This document shows, piece by piece, positions 59,237-64,000 of a stretch of 64,000 bases of DNA (position 1 is the first letter of the stretch; the number at the start of each line of letters is the position of its first letter). Position numbers and translations under genes: made by a program. The notes beneath the pieces are model-generated. The model had not been told where the DNA came from. It saw only the letters and a list, made by a program, of their open reading frames with translations, and made no database searches. This DNA comes from Phaseolus vulgaris. Its lineage: Eukaryota > Streptophyta > Magnoliopsida > Fabales > Fabaceae. The stretch is taken from assembly GCF_000499845.2 (NCBI RefSeq), contig NC_023750.2:3115913-3179912 (forward strand), given 5' to 3'.

Positions 59237-60310
59237 AAAGCGGGTTTTCGCAAACTTTTAAAACAAGAATGAAATTATCACAAGAAACAATTGATAAGAA
59301 ATTCAGTTTGCCAAAACAACAATAAAAAACAGCAGTACCAGAAAAACAATCGGTTGTTTATACCAGCAAACAACAAACAAAACTGAAATTAAAGATTTAG
59401 GGATATAGAGATTGCACACAAATGTTTATACTGGTTCACTCCAAACCCAGAGCTACATCCAGTCTTCTCAGAAACTCTGAGGAAATCCACTAAGCAATCA
59501 CACTTTGATCACTTACACCACAACCAAGAAAGTGACCTTGAACACCTCAAGACACACACTCTTCTTGGCCAACACACCAACACTAAGATTGCTGATCTTG
59601 ATACCCTCAAGAACACACAACCAATCTTAGCAAATACAGAAACGAAACTTGTTTCACAGAGTACAAGGATTACACTTGTTACAGAAGATAATCTGAAATC
59701 AATACAAGCAGAATCCTATTCCACAAACTTTGATCAATCACAAACTTTCAGCAATCTCAGCTCTTTGAAAAACTCAAAAACTCTTAGTAAAAAACTTATC
59801 AAAGATCAATTCTCAAATTTGTTTTTCTGAATTTATTCAAAGATGTAGTTTGTTATCAAATCTTAACAAACTCTTAAATTGCATTAAAAGATTGGTCAAG
59901 GCATTTAATGACTAGAGCGTAAGCATTTAAAACATTTAAAGCTCAGTCAAAGATAAAACAGTTTTTCTGTTATGGTCCCAAAACAAACAATCGGTTGTTT
60001 CCTCGAATCAATCAGTTGTTTTGGTTTTAACAGCTTAACCATTTGAAAAACAGTTTTCAAAACTTTTATCAAAACATCTAAGTATAAACAATCGGTTGTT
60101 TCGACAAAACAATCGGTTGTTTTAACTTAGTTTGAAAACATTTTACTTTCACAAAGATTGAGAATGCCTATGCTTTAGATTCGATCAAGGGGTGGATTAC
60201 AACACTCAAACTACCCCAGAACTAGACTAAACCAGCACAGCAACAACAAGCACAACCAAGGCTTCAACAACCTTAAAAGGGTTTGGATTCTTCAAAGCTT
60301 GAACACCACT
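59237..60310. mobile_element. Insert with repeated AAACAATCGGTTGTTT motifs (LTR-like)
   Basis: About 1.07 kb of distinctive composition lies between two LINE fragments. The 16-nt motif AAACAATCGGTTGTTT occurs exactly at 59344-59359, 59985-60000, 60086-60101 and 60107-60122, with a variant near 60007-60021. The middle (59400-59720) is a C/A-rich, non-coding text. It resembles a legume solo LTR or LTR half, but I could not define its ends. Confidence 0.45.
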
Positions 60311-60324
60311 TGGTTCAATATAAT

Positions 60325-60905
60325 GATATGTTGGATTTCAACGTGATTAAGTTTTTTTATATTAGTACTCGTAGTGGTAAAGTTTCTCGTCCTCTTCCTG
60401 TTAGGTGGGAGTTTCCTTCACTAGGCTGAGTTAAAATTAACACTGATGGGGCTGCTAGGGGGTATCCTGATTTTACTATTTGTGGAGGTATTTTCCGTGG
60501 GAGTATGGGGGAGTTTATTGGTGCTTTCTCTGTGTTTCTTGAAGTTCAAACTATTATGGTTGCTGAGTTTTATGCAGCTATACATGATATGAATGAAGCT
60601 CAAAAGATGGGATTTACTAATGTTTGGCTTGAATGTGATTATGCTTTGGTTTGTGTTGCGTTTAGTGCTAGGACTAATGTTCTGTGGATGCTTCGTAATC
60701 AATGAAATACTTGTCTTAATTACTGTGGGAAAATCAGATTGAGAGTTACTCATATTTTTCGTGAAGGAAATACATGTGCTGATAAGTTGGCTAATTTATG
60801 ATTTATTCATAGAGAATCATTTCATTGGTATAATAGGCTTCCATTTAGTCTATTCTTAGAATTCTTTATGAATGGGTATAGTTTACCTATGTATCGTTTT
60901 TGTTA
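60325..60905 (+). pseudogene. RNase H-like (RVT_3) domain of a plant LINE
   Basis: The reading frame gives VKINTDGAARG (first catalytic Asp in TDG), GGIFRGSMGEFIGAF, EFYAAIHDMNEAQKMG with the catalytic Glu, VWLECDYALV with the second Asp, and HIFREGNTCADKLANL with the last Asp region. In-frame stops lie just before VKINTDG, after MLRNQ and after ADKLANL; at least two look like TGG-to-TGA changes. It is the C-terminal domain of a non-LTR element, no longer functional. Confidence 0.75.
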
Positions 60906-60909
60906 GCAT

Positions 60910-61920
60910 GAGTTTTAGTCTAATCTCCCACATTTTTGTATTTTTTTTAATAACATATTTTTTTTTCATGTGATGACATATGATTGTTATTGTTTGAGGT
61001 GTCAGTATAGCTGAGATGAGTGATGTCTAACGTGAAAACTTTTATAAAAAAATTGATAAAAATATTTAAATATTTATAATTATAAATATTTAATAAAAAA
61101 TTTCGTGTTTTTTTTATTTAGAGTAAAAACTTTCCTTTCTTTGTAAAAAACAAACGGTCCATTAATCTTGACGGGTGGGTCCAAGTACGGAAAAAAAATG
61201 TCTCTTCACTGACATAAGCTTTGGTCTGGTCCTTATCTAGTGTATTTATTTTTTCTCTTTCTTTTCTTTTTATGTTATCTATCTCCTAAATCCCAATGCT
61301 CTGTGAGAAAATTAAAAAAAAAGTCAATAAATTACAAAAACTTAGAATCAATAATCTTTGTGTTTTAATCACCTCAGTTCTGCAAATAATAATTTTCTTT
61401 CTATGTTGTTTTAGAATTTTTAAGAACAGATATATTTCTTTTATCTATATTTTTTTATGTATCTTCTATATTTTAAATATTTCTTTATAAATAGTTATAA
61501 TATATTTATGTATATTTTTTTAATATATAAATTTCAGTATAATATTTTGATTTTTTTTTAATAATATTTTTCTAATATAATGAGTTATTATTTGATGAGA
61601 TATCAAGTTGTATAATAAGTTGTATAATGATACCTAATATGAAAGTTTTTATATAAAAAAAATAATTAAAATAAAGATAAACTTAAAATAAAATAAAAAG
61701 TACAACTACTTTATACTATAATGAAGAAATTTGATTGTATTTAAACAAAAGAAAAGTATGCATCCCTATGCATAGATGTTACTGTCAACACACTCTCATT
61801 TAGCATAATTTTATAAAGTTTACATAACATTTTTCTCACACGAGTTTCACTTGGCATAAAGACAAACTCATCACTTGTATCATAAAGACAAACTGAGAGT
61901 TTTTCAAAAATCATTATCAA
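60910..61920. other. AT-rich intergenic DNA
   Basis: No gene seen. The right part leads into the 3' flank of the P450 gene. Confidence 0.4.
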
Positions 61921-61933
61921 ATAGAAGTTTTGG

Positions 61934-62050
61934 CATCTTATTTAAAACTCTAACAATGGCATAGTCCTAGGTATGCATCTTATTTAGGACTCTAACAATA
62001 GCATAGTCCTAGGTAAAGATCTTATTTAGGACTCTAACAATAGCATAGCA
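61934..62050. repeat. 42-bp tandem repeat, about 2.8 units, 3' of the P450 gene
   Basis: Units start at 61934, 61976 and 62018 (CATCTTATTTA(A/G)(A/G)ACTCTAACAAT...). The units carry ATAGTCCTAGGTA; the third is partial and diverges after AGCATAG. The array ends about 30 bp from the stop codon at 62081, so it is probably in the 3' UTR. Confidence 0.9.
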
Positions 62051-62080
62051 TAATTAAAGCATAGTTTTCACAGACACTAT

Positions 62081-63764
62081 TCAGAGGCTTTGATAAAGCT
62101 CCAATGGAAGACGTGGTTGGAGCATAACTCGAAGTGGTTGTTCCTTGGGCAAAGCCACTCCTAACCCTTCAGTCATATCAACCTCAGCACCATCTTTTAA
62201 GCAAATATGAAACCCTTGAAGCAACCGAGCCAAGGTCAAGTGAGTCACTTGTAGCCCAAATGCCATGCCAGGGCATGACCTTCTTCCAAAGCTAAATGGA
62301 ATCAACTCAAAGTCCTGACTCATAAAATCAATGTCTCTATGACTGCTCAGGAACCTCTCTGGCTGAAACTCATTGGGGTTAGCCCATACTTCTGGGTCCC
62401 TTTGCAAGTTCCATAAGTTTATAAGCAAACGTGTCCCCTTTGGGACATGGTACCCTACCAGAGAGCAATCTTCCATGACCTCCCTGATTCCTGTTAAGGG
62501 TGCTGGTGGATATAAACGAAGGGTCTCTTTGATAATGGCATGGAGATAATTGAGATTTTTAATGTCAGATTCTTCAACCCATCTTTCTTTTCCTACGTGG
62601 GTGTCCAATTCTTGTAGGGCCACCTTCAGAACCTTTGGATGGTTTAGGAGCAATGACAGTGCCCATGTTAGTGTCATAGCTGTGCTTCCTGAACCAGTAA
62701 GGATAAGAAGCTGCACCAAAAACTTTGTCAGATTCCAAGCCTTTTTTATCATTCTAAAAACATTATAGAAATTTCAGAAAAATTAAAAAACACACACGTA
62801 CCATTGCTGTTGCTTTGATAACAGTCTCTTTCTTATAGCCACAAATCTCTTCTTGCTCTTCGAACGTTGAGATCATAACATCCATGAAGTCCCTTTCACA
62901 TTTCCCATCTCTTACTCTATCTCTCAAATGTTCTTCCATCCATTTCTGCAGAATGAGGTCAGTTTGCTTAGCTGTTCTTTTCATGAAACTCACGTACCCT
63001 TGGAAATCAAACCAGCTAAGAGATGGAATTGCATCAGCCACCACAAAAACACCAAACAAATACGTGGAATCTCTTATGGACTTCCTCAGCTTCCATGCCT
63101 CATTATCTTCTTGGTTAACCGTGTCCCCTCCAAATCTCTTCCCAGCGATCATCCTCACAATTATATTGAAGGTGGTGTGCTCCAATAGATTGCTTATAGC
63201 CACTTCAGTTGAGCCCTTCACGTTCTTTGGGGACGACATTGATGAGTACAAGTCCTTCACAAGAGAGAATGTTTCAGTGTCTCTCACGTGCTTCAGCTTC
63301 TCAAGCCTGTAGCTTGATAAAATCTCAAGAACAGCCATTTTTCTAATCTCACGCCAGTAGTTTCCGTAAGGGGCAAGGCCAAATATTGCATTGTTGTAAC
63401 CCATGAGTCTCCCTCCAGTAGTGTTTGGCCTTGAGGCAAAAACTCTGTCGTTTGTTGTGAGGCACTCCTTGGCAATTTCCCTGCTGTTCACCACTATGGT
63501 GGGGTGGCAACCCAGTTTGACACAGAAGATTGGACCATATTTCTCAGCCATGGCTGAAAAGGTCCTGAAATAGGGTATTCTGGCATTGAGAAGATGGAGG
63601 TGCCCTATGAAAGGTAAAGCACCATAAGGTTCTGGTATTTTGGTACCCTTTTTTCGTTTAGTAGATTCATTGGGAGATGTAAAGAACCTAAACACTTTGT
63701 ATGCAATTAACAAAGCTAAGATTCCTGCAACAACAGAAGCTTGGACATAGGAAGATGGATCCAT
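62081..63764 (-). CDS. Cytochrome P450, CYP82-like, two exons
   Basis: ER-anchored haem protein of the CYP82 type; substrate unknown. Exons 63764-62802 and 62710-62081 (phase-0 intron of 91 bp, the classic CYP82 position after KATAM), total 530 aa. Anchor at residues ~8-26, hinge IPEPYGALPFIGHLHLL, K-helix ETLR (E383, R386), PERF (438-441), haem loop FSFGRRSCPG (C467). The I helix reads LTGSGSTAM, so Gly329 and Ser330 replace the usual acidic residue and Thr. The start at 63764 puts MDPSS directly before the anchor; an in-frame ATG at 63830 would add 22 polar residues and is less likely. Frame intact. Confidence 0.92.
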
Positions 63765-63830
63765 TGTTGGAGGATTAATTGTGTACACACTAATTGGACA
63801 TTTATTTATAGGATCTGAATTCTCTTGCAT

Positions 63831-64000
63831 TATTGAATGAATGACATGATTTTTTTGTTTTTTTATGAACGTGGTCTAGAATCTTAAAAATTTATCTACC
63901 TTCTTGTGGACACGAATTTCTGTTTAACAAAGCGCTTGTTTAAAGCATGAGAATATTTTGAAATATTTTTATAAAAGCCAGGAAATGATATAGTAACAGA
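63831..64000. other. Upstream flank of the CYP82-like gene
   Basis: Non-coding DNA, probably promoter and 5' UTR of the minus-strand P450 gene. No clear element identified. Confidence 0.35.

Noticed and set aside
60421..60753. 110-aa minus-strand frame
   Set aside because: Antisense of the LINE RNase H domain, which is clearly recognisable on the plus strand.
62884..63312. 142-aa plus-strand frame
   Set aside because: Antisense shadow of exon 1 of the CYP82-like gene.
1..64000. tRNA, rRNA, CRISPR arrays or a bacterial-type defence system
   Set aside because: None seen. tRNA-like phrases (TGGTATCAGAGC) are retroelement primer-binding sites, and all recognisable genes are typical plant nuclear genes.

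Overview
This window is plant nuclear DNA, most likely from a phaseoloid legume (Phaseolus/Vigna/Glycine type). The reasons are spliceosomal introns with GT-AG ends, very AT-rich intergenic DNA full of degraded transposons, and gene families such as SURNod19 (a legume nodulin/stress family), Ninja/AFP and CYP82 cytochromes P450. The species is an inference. I see no rRNA, tRNA or CRISPR, and nothing organellar.

Layout. (1) 1.8-3.5 kb, minus: a two-exon Ninja-family ABI5-binding protein (AFP) gene. Its GC-rich upstream DNA carries three ACGTGGC ABA-response elements in an 18-bp repeat. (2) 4-14 kb: gene-poor, AT-rich DNA with a TRIM-like fragment, a decayed Ty3/gypsy gag with its 5' leader, and a perfect 28-bp hairpin. 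(3) 14.0-28.7 kb, minus: two tandem six-exon genes of the ERD2-like (KDEL-receptor family) type. Both have exon lengths 229/200/141/81/128/40 and encode 272 aa. An unrecognised single-exon ORF of 159 aa with an internal duplication lies between them. (4) 31.8-34.75 kb, plus: a three-exon SURNod19 gene (413 aa), part of a ~3-kb block repeated at 54.25-57.28 kb. (5) 35.5-38.8 kb, minus: a three-exon CYP82-type P450 (526 aa). (6) 40-50.5 kb: a transposon nest. It holds a decayed LINE on plus, a second LINE on minus, and inside the second a young, complete-ended Ty1/copia element (44,989-49,973) with a 5-bp target-site duplication. (7) 53.1-57.5 kb: a gypsy gag remnant, the second SURNod19 copy, and a second piece of the same gag right after it. 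(8) 57.9-60.9 kb: a possible MULE fragment, LINE 3' remnants, and a block with four copies of a 16-nt near-palindrome. (9) 62.1-63.8 kb, minus: a two-exon CYP82-type P450 (530 aa) with an unusual I helix.

The genes do not form a pathway or operon. What links them is local duplication (ERD2-like pair, SURNod19 pair, two CYP82-like genes) and transposon activity that shapes introns, duplication borders and at least one stop codon. The most interesting points are the copper-monooxygenase-like histidine/methionine pattern in SURNod19, the gag repeats that bracket its second copy, the conserved ERD2-like pair, and the copia insertion that splits a LINE reverse-transcriptase motif.
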